From NCBI GenBank assembly GCA_021401465.1, contig JADDMT010000017.1, positions 124,001 through 188,000 on the forward strand: a stretch of DNA of 64,000 nucleotides, read 5' to 3'. Made by a program: the position numbers and the translations under genes. Within the stretch, counting starts at the first letter, position 1. Every line of letters starts with the position of its first letter. Below the pieces are notes generated by a model. It ran no database searches and was not told where the DNA came from. It was given only the letters and a program-made list of their open reading frames with translations. Positions 1-10,118 of the stretch are shown one piece after another. This DNA is from Teratosphaeria epicoccoides. Lineage: Eukaryota; Ascomycota; Dothideomycetes; Mycosphaerellales; Teratosphaeriaceae.

Positions 1-1400
1 TTGCCTGAGAATAGAGAAATCACCATGGTCTTCGACTTTGACATGGTCAAGCTGGGACATCACGACAATCCTGACGAGTTTGACAAGCATGAAGTGCGTC
101 ACCTATGCGACGGCGACCCTAGCTTCACTCTTCCGCTGTTCAAATCGACGCTGATGAAGGTGCAACGCATGATATGCGAGAAGGGCGGTTGGGGCACCCT
201 TTTTATGGAAAAGTAAGTACCTACTAAACCTCTGCTGACGCTTGACATTTTGACTGACTCGTGCCAGCCATGACCAATGTCGTAGCATACCTAGGTATGC
301 CACGCCCAAGCCCGAATACTGGCGAGAGGCTGGCAAGCTGCTGGCGCTCCTACAGACTACCTTGACAGGCACCTTATTCATTTACCAAGGCCAGGAGATC
401 GGCATGAAGGATATGCCGCATCACTGGAGCGCGAACGACTTCCGCGATCCGGATGCCGTCGCTTACCTGAGAGAGTTCGTCCAGCGTCATCACAAGGATG
501 ACCCGATGGCAGAGCGAACGGCAATGGAAGGCATCTTCAAAGTTGGTCGCGACAACTCACGTACACCCATGCAATGGGACGACTCAGCAAATGCTGGCTT
601 TACAGGCCACAACCCGCCGTAAGCAAAGCCAAATTTACCCACTGCCCCCATCAGTCAATCAGTCAAAAAGCTGTCAGACCGTCACTGTCCAGTCAAGTGG
701 TTGACTGAATGACTCGCTAAACTCCCTCCCATATCAGACGATTTACTGACCTCTTGCCTCTCGCTCTAGGTGGATGCCCGTCAACGAGAACAAAGACTGG
801 CTCAACGTGAAGTACCAGCAGGAGTCTCGCCGGAGCATATGGTGGTTCTGGAAGGACATGATCACACTCCGCAAGGAACGCAAGGATCTGTTCATGCACG
901 GCACTTTCGCCTGCCACGACTACGACAACGAGAATGTCTTCACGTACACCAAGATGAATAAGGAGGGCCGGACTGCGATCATTTTGCTGAATTTCTCGGA
1001 CCACACGCAACCGCTGAATATGAGTCAGTCGCACCTGATTGGGTATCACTCCGACATGATCAAGTCTACCCGCGCTGAACCGGATGAGAATTTGATTGAG
1101 AAGGGTCTGTATCCGCTTGAGCCTTGGGAGGGTCGCTTGTACCTTCAGCGCAAGCTCGTGGAGCAGGACGATACCGTGAAGAAGGTCAACGGTGGAAACC
1201 ACATCGCGTCTGAGGTTCACGACAGAGTCAATGTTCACGACTTCGCTGACGTTCTGCTTGCTGCATCACGCCCACATTCCGGCGCGGCTCCGAGCGAGAG
1301 CGGTGAGCACCAGTGTAAGGGGGAGCGAAATGGACTGGGAGACAAGGAAGGGCTGAACGAACTCGCAGTAGGGAGTCCCGATGAGCTCGCAGCACAATGA
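1..1400 (+). CDS. Alpha-glucosidase / maltase (GH13), 3' part only
   Basis: Hydrolyses terminal alpha-1,4-glucosyl bonds in maltose and related sugars. The gene runs in from the left edge, so the N-terminus and the first catalytic residues are missing. Exons are <1-212, 268-618 and 770-1400; both junctions keep the frame (GTAAGT..CAG, GTAAGC..TAG). The first junction rebuilds the GH13 motif ENHDQ, containing the transition-state-stabilising His-Asp. Downstream come YQGQEIGM and SRTPMQWDDS, both typical of fungal maltases. The usual family C-terminus is reached at EPWEGRLYL (about position 1148), but the frame stays open for about 80 more residues with no family resemblance, so the last part may be an unspliced or lineage-specific tail. 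No sugar transporter or regulator gene is seen beside it in this window. Confidence 0.9.
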
Positions 1401-2695
1401 GCCAGATTTATGCCGATGACCGGATCTGTAGTGGCGTTTGCTTGCTTCACGGAGTTTATTATGTATTAATCAATACGAGACTTGCCAACAACAGCGCCAG
1501 CCCGGCGCTCCAGGCATAACCCGTGATAGAGCTGAATAGCTAGAAGCTACAATGACTATATAAATTCCTACACGCTCGTTCATGAGGACTTGGTATACTC
1601 GATGCCGCTCTACGTCAGTCGGCAGCTCGAATCCCAACACCGGCCCGGCGTGCCTTTGTATGGCGGACGACTGTTAGTTGCAAGTGCCTTTGAATATCGC
1701 CCGACTTTTTTTTCGCGTCAAAATTGCAGCACTTCTTGTTGTCCTCACTCCAGCAGGCCGCCGACATCCGGACATGCCAGGTTGATATCCCCGGGCTCAA
1801 GACGGTGGCTCGCGTCGGCCGCGACGCAGGTCATTTTCCGCCCGAGACTAGAGGCATCAATCCAGTATATTGTTCTTGTCGCTTGACCTATGGCATGTTG
1901 GCTGAACCTGCAAGAGTGTTTCCACGACGGACAGGACGGCGAAGATGGTTTGGAGATGCATGCTGGATTCGTGGATCGAGTCTGCCAGAGCGGTCGATGG
2001 AGTTATTGGAATAGAGTTCAACTCGCGCTTGAATATGCTTGCAGCAGTCGAGATCATGAGCTATATATCTCCAGATGATGAATACTATATCTCGAGAAGT
2101 ATCATCGTACTTGGATGCTCGTGGAAGCACGGAAGCTGTCTTCTGGAGCCAAGACGAGGCTGTCGCTGACTCGACTCGTTACGAAACGCTTCTCCAGCAG
2201 TGCAGTGGCTCTGGACGCTTAGTTCGATGTCGAAGTAGCCTGAAGTTGAACTGTTGGGTGAAAATAATGAAGGCACATGAGATTGGTAGGCCTCTAAGAT
2301 CTGGTTGTTGCGTATTAAGCCATCGGCCCAGTCATGGAATCGTTGCTGACCAAAAGCTCTAAACATCGGTGAGACTGTTTTAGACTCTGTGTCGAAGGGA
2401 TGGCTATTCGAGCGCCGTCTGAGACCTTCACGCAGACTACACATGGCGCGGCTTCGCGTGAGTCCTGTGACTTGTCTTTTGTATACCGGACCACTTGGCC
2501 TCAACACCATGGTGCTCCTAGGCTACGCTCAGCGAGACAAACGTGGACGGCGCGCGATCTGCCTGGGCTGGAGCCCGCAAATACGAGAGCAAACCTCCCG
2601 TCCCGCCTCGAAAATTTGTGATATGTGCCAGACCCGTAGACCTGGTGGAACTACAGATTGGGGTCCAAACGCCAGATGGCATCTGAAGGTGGCAC
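1401..2695. other. Intergenic, no gene recognised
   Basis: Short overlapping ORFs on both strands, none with a recognisable family or a convincing spliced continuation. Probably 3' flanks of the two neighbouring genes, which point towards each other. Confidence 0.5.
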
Positions 2696-3681
2696 CTAGC
2701 GAGTCGGGATGAACTTTTTGGAGTCGTCCTCCTGCTGGGCGAAAGTCTCGGGAAACGCCGCGATCCCTGCAATGATACCGCAAGCCATAAAGCAGAGCGA
2801 AATGATTGACCAGATCACTCCCCAGCACTGCGAAGAGCCGCCGTACCGTTTCGCGAATTGACTAGCATCCGAACTGTTCACCTTCCTCAGAATCAAATCG
2901 TCGCAGATATCCCAAACGCTGTAAAGTGAAGACATCACCCCGATGAAGAGTACAAGGAATCGCAAGGGTTCCGCGTGTTTGATGAACCAGAAAGCAACCA
3001 GTAATCCTACGGCGGCCAAGATTGTGAGGACCGTAAGGTAGTCCTGGAACACTAGATCAGGTCATTGTCGGGGGGGTCAACAGCAGCAATGCTCACCTTC
3101 TTGCCCCACCAGAGCAGGAGCAGGAAGCAGCACCCAAGTACGATACTGGCTATTTTGCTAGCCACGATATCGAACCCACAGAATGTCAAAAGCATACCAA
3201 TGACGGAAGAGCCTAGGTAGCCCGCTGGTAAGGTGATGGCACTTACACCACCTCGCATGTGGGTTACTCCTCCCTCGTGCGGGTCTAGGGAAATGGACTC
3301 TACCCTGCCGCCAGTGCAGCAGGCTGTAATCGCATGGCCGAACTCATGAAAAGCGATCACGAGCATCTAGGCGTCTAGTCAGCAGAGGCTTTCTTGCATG
3401 CGCGACGTCGAGCTCTGAAATGCCTGTTGAGAGATGGCTGCAACACGAAGAGTGGCTCATACCTTGAAGGGCCACAGCACGTACTTGACGTACGGGAGAT
3501 TCCAGAGCAACGCAACCACAACCACATAGACCGCTATGATGCCCAGTGTGACCCCCTGGGCTCCTTGGACTGCAAGGCTGCGTTTGTCGAACAGGTGGCG
3601 TGCGATCAGAGGTCCGGCTGTAAGCACAGCGCGAGGCGATAGGTGTGCGAGATCGTTCTGCGTCGTGGTCAAAGGGGCCAT
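2696..3681 (-). CDS. M50B-like membrane metallopeptidase
   Basis: Predicted intramembrane zinc protease of the fungal peptidase M50B-like family. Three exons (3681-3463, 3366-3097, 3043-2696) join in phase 0 to give 278 residues. The zinc-binding HEFGH lies at about residues 80-84, straight after the first splice junction, and is followed by the family hallmark GGVTHMRGG and ITLPAGYLGSS. About five to six hydrophobic segments surround it, including IIAVYVVVVALLW, ASIVLGCCFLLLLWW and the last helix near FMACGIIAGIAAF. Family membership is clear, but the substrate is unknown. The last acceptor was chosen at CAG|GAC because the nearer TAG would break the frame. Confidence 0.88.
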
Positions 3682-4111
3682 TGCTTGAACGAATGTGAGT
3701 GGTATTGATTCACGAGGTGAGCTCCTGCACCGCGCGAAGTCTTGAACTCAAGTTGTATCAGCGCTGGGAATCGTGGTACGCGTACAACGCGTGCGCGGAC
3801 GGCGTTTGTTGACGACGACGCTATTTTCAGCACAGCTTCAAACTGGGGGGTGTGAGAGCATCCCAAACTCATGGACCAGATGCGACTTGGATGATCCCAC
3901 GCAAATAATGTCGTCAGAATCGGTTCTGACGCCTTTTTGACGGTAAGGTAACGGTAAGGTACGGGGGTATCATGTAGGTACAGGTAATCATCGCAGGGCT
4001 GTCGAATTTGTGGCTTCGCACTAAGTGCATTAGGAAGTATGTTTATCACGGTCTTTTGCCCCCCCATCTCAGGTCGACGGATCCCATACCATCTCTACAC
4101 TACAGAGCGAC
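3682..4111. other. Divergent intergenic region
   Basis: Shared upstream region of the M50B gene (minus) and the 2EXR-like gene (plus). It holds a short direct repeat, CGGTAAGGTA, at 3941-3950 and 3952-3961. No gene seen. Confidence 0.5.
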
Positions 4112-5050
4112 ATGAGCGACTACGGGTCTGATATAGATGAATGGACCGCCGACGTTCTACTGGCGGCGGACGATCACGAGTACGGCTCCGAGATCGACGA
4201 TGCGGTGGCCAAAGATGTCGAGATCGCTGCAACAGCCGCCTTCGGTCGCGAGCGTGCTCTCAGATCGGCAAGATATAGACTGCGAGCACCTATTGAGCTG
4301 CCCTCAAGTGCAGGGATAATGTCTGCTCAAGCTGCGCATCCCGTGTCAAGATATGAAACGACAGTCAGTGCCATTCTTCCACAAACAGAATCAGCTTTCC
4401 TGCAACTCCCAACAGAGCTGAGGAATTCAATATACACAGCTCTCTTCGACGACACAACAAGTCAGCTTGGTGCTGTCCAATACCGATGGTCACACCCTGT
4501 CGGCATCTTGCTAGCATGTAGACAGACCCACTTCGAAGCTATCGGGCTGTTCTACAACCTGGCGCTCTTCGTCGCGACTGACTTTTACGCGCTGCGACGT
4601 TGTTTCATCAAGTTGTCACTAGCTAGCAGGACCCTCATCAGTAGAGTCGGTCTACACAGTCTGGCTTTGAGGAGAGAATACGAATGGGGCGACCTCGACC
4701 AGTACGCCCGGATGGCGGGAGAAGATATCGAAGAAGCAAAGAATGCCTTCAAGGCAGACACATGCTTACAGGTGCGACCGACAACTGTCACAGCGAGTTT
4801 CTTGTCACCAACGGGGCTGAAGATCTGGTCGCAGACACCGGTTTACAGTTTCGAGCACCCGGAGGATGATTCAGTAATATCGCGAGCACTTCAGGACACA
4901 CCAAAGGATGAATACTGGTCCGCCAATTCCGTCCATGAGGGTGTCGAAGGTGATGTACATGCATCCCAGGACAGCATCAGCGAGGTCGGAGAGAGGCGCG
5001 AATGGCCACGGATGATGATTGGCGAACGCACTGCTCTTTGTCGGCGATGA
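4112..5050 (+). CDS. 2EXR/F-box-like domain protein, function unknown
   Basis: 312 residues in a single open frame. The N-terminus is acidic (MSDYGSDIDEW), a start seen on many uncharacterised fungal proteins. Around residues 95-150 is the pattern FLQLPTELRNSIY ... GILLACRQTHFEAI, typical of the fungal 2EXR / F-box-like superfamily, which is greatly expanded in plant-associated and saprotrophic dothideomycetes. The C-terminal 80 residues are less typical and a short intron there cannot be excluded. A broken relative lies immediately downstream (5162-5689), so this looks like a tandem pair. No function can be assigned; a role as a substrate adaptor is only a guess from the domain name. Confidence 0.65.
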   Translation: MSDYGSDIDEWTADVLLAADDHEYGSEIDDAVAKDVEIAATAAFGRERALRSARYRLRAPIELPSSAGIMSAQAAHPVSRYETTVSAILPQTESAFLQLPTELRNSIYTALFDDTTSQLGAVQYRWSHPVGILLACRQTHFEAIGLFYNLALFVATDFYALRRCFIKLSLASRTLISRVGLHSLALRREYEWGDLDQYARMAGEDIEEAKNAFKADTCLQVRPTTVTASFLSPTGLKIWSQTPVYSFEHPEDDSVISRALQDTPKDEYWSANSVHEGVEGDVHASQDSISEVGERREWPRMMIGERTALCRR

Positions 5051-5161
5051 CGAAAACGGCGGATTTGTCGTTTGCTTTGTCACGACCGAGAAAAACTTCA
5101 CGTCCAACGCTGCAGCTTTAGTGGACACAACATGTGATACGGTCACTGTAACACACTGGAA

Positions 5162-5689
5162 ATGTCTCGCAAAGCCATTCCACCGTTTCTGCAACTACCC
5201 GCGGAGCTACGAAATCGCATAGACTATGAGACTCTCGCAAACGACACCAGTCCATTCCAGCTACGCGCAAAGCACTTAGCACCTGCCCTGCTTCGAGTGT
5301 CCCGGCAGCGTCGAGAAGAAAGTAGCAGCATATTTCACAGCAATAACATCTTCCAACTCTCCAATCCGAAAGTCTGCCTTACCTTCCTGCTGGGACTTGC
5401 ACAGAAGCAGCGCAAGCTGGTTCCCGAGATACGCTATGACTGCGCAGAGGTCTGCGATAACCCTAAACCATGGTGAAAGGCGTTCCAAGGCCTGCCGGAA
5501 ATGGACGAGGATGCCAAGCTCACGAAGTTGAAACAGAAGCTGGCGGGAAATGGCGTCTTTCTACAGAGTGAGGTATTGAAGGCCGGACTTAGAGTCAACG
5601 CAAGGCTTGTCTGGACTTCAGATCCGTTGGTGGAAGCCAAAAATGCCGTAGAGAATGGTAGCCTAGTGGGCAGGGTGATGTTCGTATGA
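5162..5689 (+). pseudogene. Tandem 2EXR-like copy with in-frame stop
   Basis: The frame opens with FLQLPAELRNRI, the same motif as the upstream gene, then continues ALLRVSRQRREESSSIF, as expected for the family. At 5474-5476 a TGA interrupts the frame; the same frame stays open after it to 5689 with plausible coding sequence (AFQGLPEMDEDAKLTKL). No intron of reasonable size removes the stop: the only GT..AG pair around it is about 40 bp. I read it as a recent pseudogene or a sequencing error. It could also be expressed as a truncated 104-residue protein. Confidence 0.55.
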
Positions 5690-5863
5690 ATCAGGCGTCC
5701 TCGACTCCGGGGAATTATCACACGGAACCCCATGCTGATCGCTTGATCTTACATAGGCCGCATCCCGGGGCAGCCACGCCATCGATCCTTTCATTCACTG
5801 CTCTCCTGTTCTGGGAAGTCAAACCAATATGAGAAGAACCGAACCTCCCAATCCATCGCGAGC

Positions 5864-7294
5864 TCACTTCACGATATCAGCCACTGCATCTGGCCACGTA
5901 CCCCAGACTAAAGCCTGATCAGCCCACCGCTGTGGCTCTGGCGCCAGCAGCCGCAGCTTTTTCCTCGCCTCGTCCACCTCCGCAACATAGACGTATCCCA
6001 TGACCGGGCTGTCTCTGATCTCGTCCTCACCACTCTTCCCTGAAACGTACTTGATGGCCAATAAAGATCCAGTCATGGCCATACTGGGCTCGATTTTCTC
6101 AAAGATAGCATTGCTCGGCGACGTCGTGGCTGCCGGTTCATAGTCGTCATCGTCATCTTCTTCGGCAGGGCCATCGCCAGAAGTCTTTGTGCGAAAGAGG
6201 TAAGGATCGCTGAAGTTGACAAGATGAGAGTGCGGCTGTAGTGCTTCTCTAGCCGGAATGCCGAAGAAGTATTGCTTGATTTGTGAAGTCATGAGTTGCT
6301 TCTTGAACGCGCGATCAAGCTCCACTGTGCCTCCTGGCTTGGACAGACGTAGTACGGGCAGAGCCTCATTCACTGGCTTGCCAGCACTGTACCGACGATT
6401 GAGGTCGTTGTATAAACGCTCTGCCCCGATTGACAGGATGAGGTCAATGTTGAACTCGGAGATGATATGATTAATGATATCGTAGTTGCTCTTCGGATCA
6501 TTCAGGCTGCCTGGGGTGTCGATGATGATCCCGCTCCGCTTTGCCCTTGGATCTGCTTCGAGCTTGTTTGTGACGGTGAGAGCGAGCCTCGTGACCAATG
6601 CTTTGAACATGTCTGGCTGGTCTGCCGGCGACTTGTAAGGGAAGTGATAGACCACTGGCGTTTTGACCGGTGTTGCGGTCGTGCCAGAGATTGGGCTGAT
6701 GCCATAGCCACTCTCGAGGTCCAGCTGCGTGCCCAAAGTGACGGCTGTCAGACTAGACGGCGGTGACAACAGGCCGTCCCGAGGGTCCAGGTTGACGACG
6801 GTTGGTGCGCGGCCGACTTTGACCGCCCACGCCGCCGCACTTCGCACGAGACTGCTTTTGCCGGCTGAATCGGGCCCTACGACGAGCACCCGAGGGCCGC
6901 CGTCGTGCGAGGCCTCGTCTCTCGCAGTCTCGAGCATGCCATGCACGCTCAGCCACTCGACGGCGTACTCGGTCTCTTCGGCCCTGTATTCGCTGTCTGC
7001 GTCTCCGGTGACTTCGAGTTGGCATCCTTGCCATGTGAAGACCGCGCCTTGCGTTCCGGCTAGATCGTACGCTTGACCGAGCGCAAGCTCAATGCCGAAA
7101 AGTTCAGCATTACCAGATATGAGCTTGACTGAGTAAGGCTTCCCGAATGCAGCTTCGAAGCGCCATTCTGTCTGCGCCGCCAGGTCTTCCCTGCGAGGCG
7201 GATGTTGCGCGGATAGAGGCGCACTCGCGGCGCTCCCTGGAGTGAGGGTGGATTGGAGACCAAGTCCCGGCAGTGAGAGTCCTGGTAATGCCAT
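5864..7294 (-). CDS. CLP1: mRNA cleavage and polyadenylation factor CLP1
   Basis: Component of the cleavage factor complex (CF IA in yeast) that processes mRNA 3' ends; nuclear. A single exon of 476 residues from the ATG at 7294. An in-frame ATG at 7357 would add 21 residues, but the protein from 7294 begins MALPGLSLPGLGL, which suits the family better. Order of parts: N-terminal beta domain (WRFEAAFGKPYSVKLISG), P-loop GPDSAGKSS at about residues 140-148, central polynucleotide-kinase-like ATPase (IIDTPGSLND), and a C-terminal domain ending VWGTWPDAVADIVK. An acidic insert (EEDDDDDYE) sits before the C-terminal domain. The upstream region is shared with the decayed CoA-transferase gene. Confidence 0.93.
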   Translation of the reverse strand: MALPGLSLPGLGLQSTLTPGSAASAPLSAQHPPRREDLAAQTEWRFEAAFGKPYSVKLISGNAELFGIELALGQAYDLAGTQGAVFTWQGCQLEVTGDADSEYRAEETEYAVEWLSVHGMLETARDEASHDGGPRVLVVGPDSAGKSSLVRSAAAWAVKVGRAPTVVNLDPRDGLLSPPSSLTAVTLGTQLDLESGYGISPISGTTATPVKTPVVYHFPYKSPADQPDMFKALVTRLALTVTNKLEADPRAKRSGIIIDTPGSLNDPKSNYDIINHIISEFNIDLILSIGAERLYNDLNRRYSAGKPVNEALPVLRLSKPGGTVELDRAFKKQLMTSQIKQYFFGIPAREALQPHSHLVNFSDPYLFRTKTSGDGPAEEDDDDDYEPAATTSPSNAIFEKIEPSMAMTGSLLAIKYVSGKSGEDEIRDSPVMGYVYVAEVDEARKKLRLLAPEPQRWADQALVWGTWPDAVADIVK

Positions 7295-7509
7295 GATCGA
7301 AGTCGGCCACAAAAGGTTGTTGGTTTGCGCCGGATGAATTGCGGACTTCAGATGCAAGTGGCCAATGCGCTAATCGCGTCTTTACTGGGAATATTTGATA
7401 TGCTTCTCCTTTCTGTTGTGGTAACCATCGAGTGCCTTCGCCTTTCACTGTAGATTCTTGGATCTGTGGCGGTAGTGAATAGAAGACTGATGCGCAGCTT
7501 CTGCGCACC

Positions 7510-8536
7510 GAACTTCGGAGCGTCCAATTGATACCGCTTGGGGGCTCCCAGAACTTAGAACTATGAGCACGAAACCAATAACCACGGCACCCAAAGACAT
7601 CGATTGAAAGTTTCCAAAGACCTAGAGGCCTTGAAGAAGATTTTGACCAAGGCAGACGTGCTGGTCCAGAGTCTTGCACATGGCGCCACAAAGCGAATGG
7701 GCCTGGGCTACGAGACGCTGAAGCACAAGAATCCCAGCTTGATCGTGTGCGACATATGAGGGTATGGCTCGACGGGACCTTACACCAATAAGAAAGCCTA
7801 CGATCTGCTTGTACAAGCAGAAGCTGGCTTCCAGTCCGTCACTGACTTCTCTCCTGGGCAACCTGCAAAGTCAGGCATCAGCATTGCGGATATTGCAGCA
7901 GGCACAACGGCATTCAACAACATCCTAGCTGCCATCATACAACGCGGAGAGACAGGTAGAGGATGCAGGCTAGATGTCAGCATGCTCGAAAGTCTGGCGG
8001 AATGGATGAGCTTCCCGATGTACTATGCATCTGACGGAGCTTCAGCTCCACCCATGAGTAGCGCAGAGCATGCGAGCATCTATCCTTATGGACTTTTTCA
8101 AACGGGCGGCGACGGCACAGTCATGCTGGGTATTCAAAATGAGCGTGAATGGACAACTTTTTGTCGAGATATCTTGCAGAAACCTGAGCTTGTCGAAGAT
8201 GAACGTTTTGCAACTACGTTTCTTCGTTCGCAGAACAAAGAGGAGCTGCGTCGGCTCATTGAAAAGGTCTTTCGTGCTTACGATGCGGATACTGTATGGG
8301 ACATGCTCCAGGCCGCAGGTATTGCGAACGCAAAAGTCATTGACATGGCGGGCCTTTGGGCGCATTCTCAGCTTCAAGCGAGAGAGAGATGGACATCGGT
8401 CGACACACAGAATGGATCAATTCCTGCACTAAAACCGGCGGGTGCTACTGCAGGCTTTGCGGTCAGGATGGATCCCATTTCTACAGTCGAACAGCATAGC
8501 GCAAGAATATTCGAGGAATTTGGGATAGACAGGTGA
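7510..8536 (+). pseudogene. Decayed CaiB/BaiF family III CoA-transferase
   Basis: Family III CoA-transferases move CoA between carboxylic acids. The 3' two thirds are easily recognised in one frame: ADVLVQSLAHGATKRMGLGY, then GYGSTGPYTNKKAYDLLVQA, then the intact stretch 7982-8536 ending RIFEEFGIDR. Three faults are visible. A TGA at 7757-7759 falls exactly where the family has Ser/Thr/Arg before GYG. The N-terminal pieces (ERPIDTAWG near 7518-7544) lie in a different frame. A TAG at 7556-7558 closes the downstream frame on its 5' side. The first 60-70 family residues are not found. No intron explains the stop. It starts within 250 bp of CLP1 on the opposite strand. A truncated product from 7982 is possible but would lack the N-terminal half. 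Confidence 0.75.
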
Positions 8537-9336
8537 CCTGGTAGCCTGCTAAAATTGTCGTAGGTTTTACTGGGTTTGTCCATCCAGTCAGCTGCCTTTC
8601 GAATTTCCGAGGCTGTGTGTACTCAAGTACCCGTGTTCAGGTGACTCCAAGAGTGCGAAAGCTTTAAAGACAATATCAGCACGATCTGGTGATTTCGTAC
8701 AGTTCCAACCTCCCGACTAGTGTCACAGGCGGATCGCGATAGACTGTAGAACGCCGAGGCCAAAGCACTCAGGCTTGATTGCGAGAGTTCTGGACTCCGA
8801 ATGCTCATGATTCTACGACTAACTGCACTACATGAGTCTAGCGCGGTGAGAATCGCATGATAGTCCAGCTCCTAGTGAAAAGCCGATGCCATGAACAGGA
8901 AGCTGTAGACTAATTTAGGGCACTGCCTCAGCAGAGTGTCAGGGCACAGAAACAAAGTTCGGAATGACAAGGGCCAAGAGGATAAGAATAGGACTCACCA
9001 GGTGGACCGGCGGCACCGCTGGCAAGCGAATTCATAGATGGACGACTGTCTTGAACAAGGATGTGCGTCCCTAAACATAGTGCAGTCATGAGACAATTCC
9101 ACAATGGATAGACAACGGCTTCAGTATACGGGCTTGGAAAACTGCATCCAGCTTGGCGAGTCCAAGGAGCTATTAACAGCACGTATATTGCCTATAAAGT
9201 AATGGCTGACCATTGACTTCATGACCATCCAGCAGCACACTGAAGCAGAACAGCTACTGATCGTCGAAAACAAGCAGCGCCAGCACCCACTCGCATAGGA
9301 AAACAAAGATCGACTTCAACAAGCACATCAACCAAA
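8537..9336. other. Intergenic, no gene recognised
   Basis: About 800 bp between the decayed CoA-transferase and the Alt a 1-like gene; only short unconvincing ORFs. The last 200 bp are presumably the promoter and leader of the secreted-protein gene. Confidence 0.5.
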
Positions 9337-9819
9337 ATGAAGTTCACCGTCGCAGGTATTGCACTCTTTGTCGCATCCACCCTCGCCACTCCACTCGTCA
9401 CACGCGAGACTACTACCACCTTCACCATCGACGACTTGACCATCCGCAAGAAACCCACCGGATGGCCCTACCAGGTCTCTTTCATTCTCAAGGCCTCCGG
9501 CACGACCGACGTCTCGTGCTCCATACACGCCGTCGACGGACAGAAAATCCCTGACGAGTTCCAGTCAGGGAGGTTGTACGCTTGCGCGGACCGCAGCCCG
9601 TACACCTGGAGGTACGAGCCTGGCAATCGCGCCAAGAAGGTCAAGGCCAAAATCAGCGTCTACTTCAAGAAGTCGGACACGGAGTCTCTCAGCGGCGAGG
9701 TGGAGTTTGACGAAATTGACACTTGCCGCGCGGGCCCACAATCCAAGGACATCCAACCAGGCGAGCTCATTTGCGAGGCTCAGGACCCCGTCAACCCCAA
9801 GATCACTCTCAAGGGATAG
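9337..9819 (+). CDS. Alt a 1-like (AA1-like) secreted protein
   Basis: 160 residues, single exon. Residues 1-18 form a signal peptide (MKFTVAGIALFVASTLATP). The mature part follows the Alt a 1 pattern: FTIDDLTIRKKPTG, a beta-rich core, and four cysteines in the order DVSCSIH, YACAD, DTCRAG and LICEA, which correspond to the conserved disulfide cysteines of that family. Alt a 1 relatives are secreted beta-barrel proteins found only in fungi. Some are allergens and some bind plant PR-5 proteins or act as effectors. The role of this member is unknown. Length matches the family (about 155-160). The gene is isolated, with no obvious partner nearby. Confidence 0.85.
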   Translation: MKFTVAGIALFVASTLATPLVTRETTTTFTIDDLTIRKKPTGWPYQVSFILKASGTTDVSCSIHAVDGQKIPDEFQSGRLYACADRSPYTWRYEPGNRAKKVKAKISVYFKKSDTESLSGEVEFDEIDTCRAGPQSKDIQPGELICEAQDPVNPKITLKG

Positions 9820-10118
9820 TCAATGACTGCGCTATGCTCTGAAAGTTGGGATGGAGTGATCACTGTTCGAATCCGGTGGCGATAGGCTGAAAAGGCCCGA
9901 TGCGTTAGATGGAACATTCGCTTGTCCGGAGTTAGCTTGCGTTATTCAGGCGTTGGCGGTGGAGCGAAGTATGTCCTAGCAATCCAAAAGTACATAAAAA
10001 TACCTTGATAAGGGAAACGATTGGATCACATAGAAAAGTAGCCAGCTGCAATTGCTGTCAGGCTCGTGTCATTAGTCCATCGCTGTGTCCTCTCCGCCGC
10101 AAACTTTATCGAGTATGC

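Noticed and set aside
2085..2510. 141-codon minus-strand ORF
   Set aside because: No recognisable domain, amino-acid composition like random frame, no splice partner.
5435..5480. Intron that would remove the TGA in the tandem 2EXR-like copy
   Set aside because: The only GT..AG pair around the stop is about 40 bp, shorter than any other intron here, and lacks a branch site.
9861..9880. GTTCGAATCCGG, like a tRNA T loop
   Set aside because: No D arm, anticodon arm or acceptor stem can be placed upstream.
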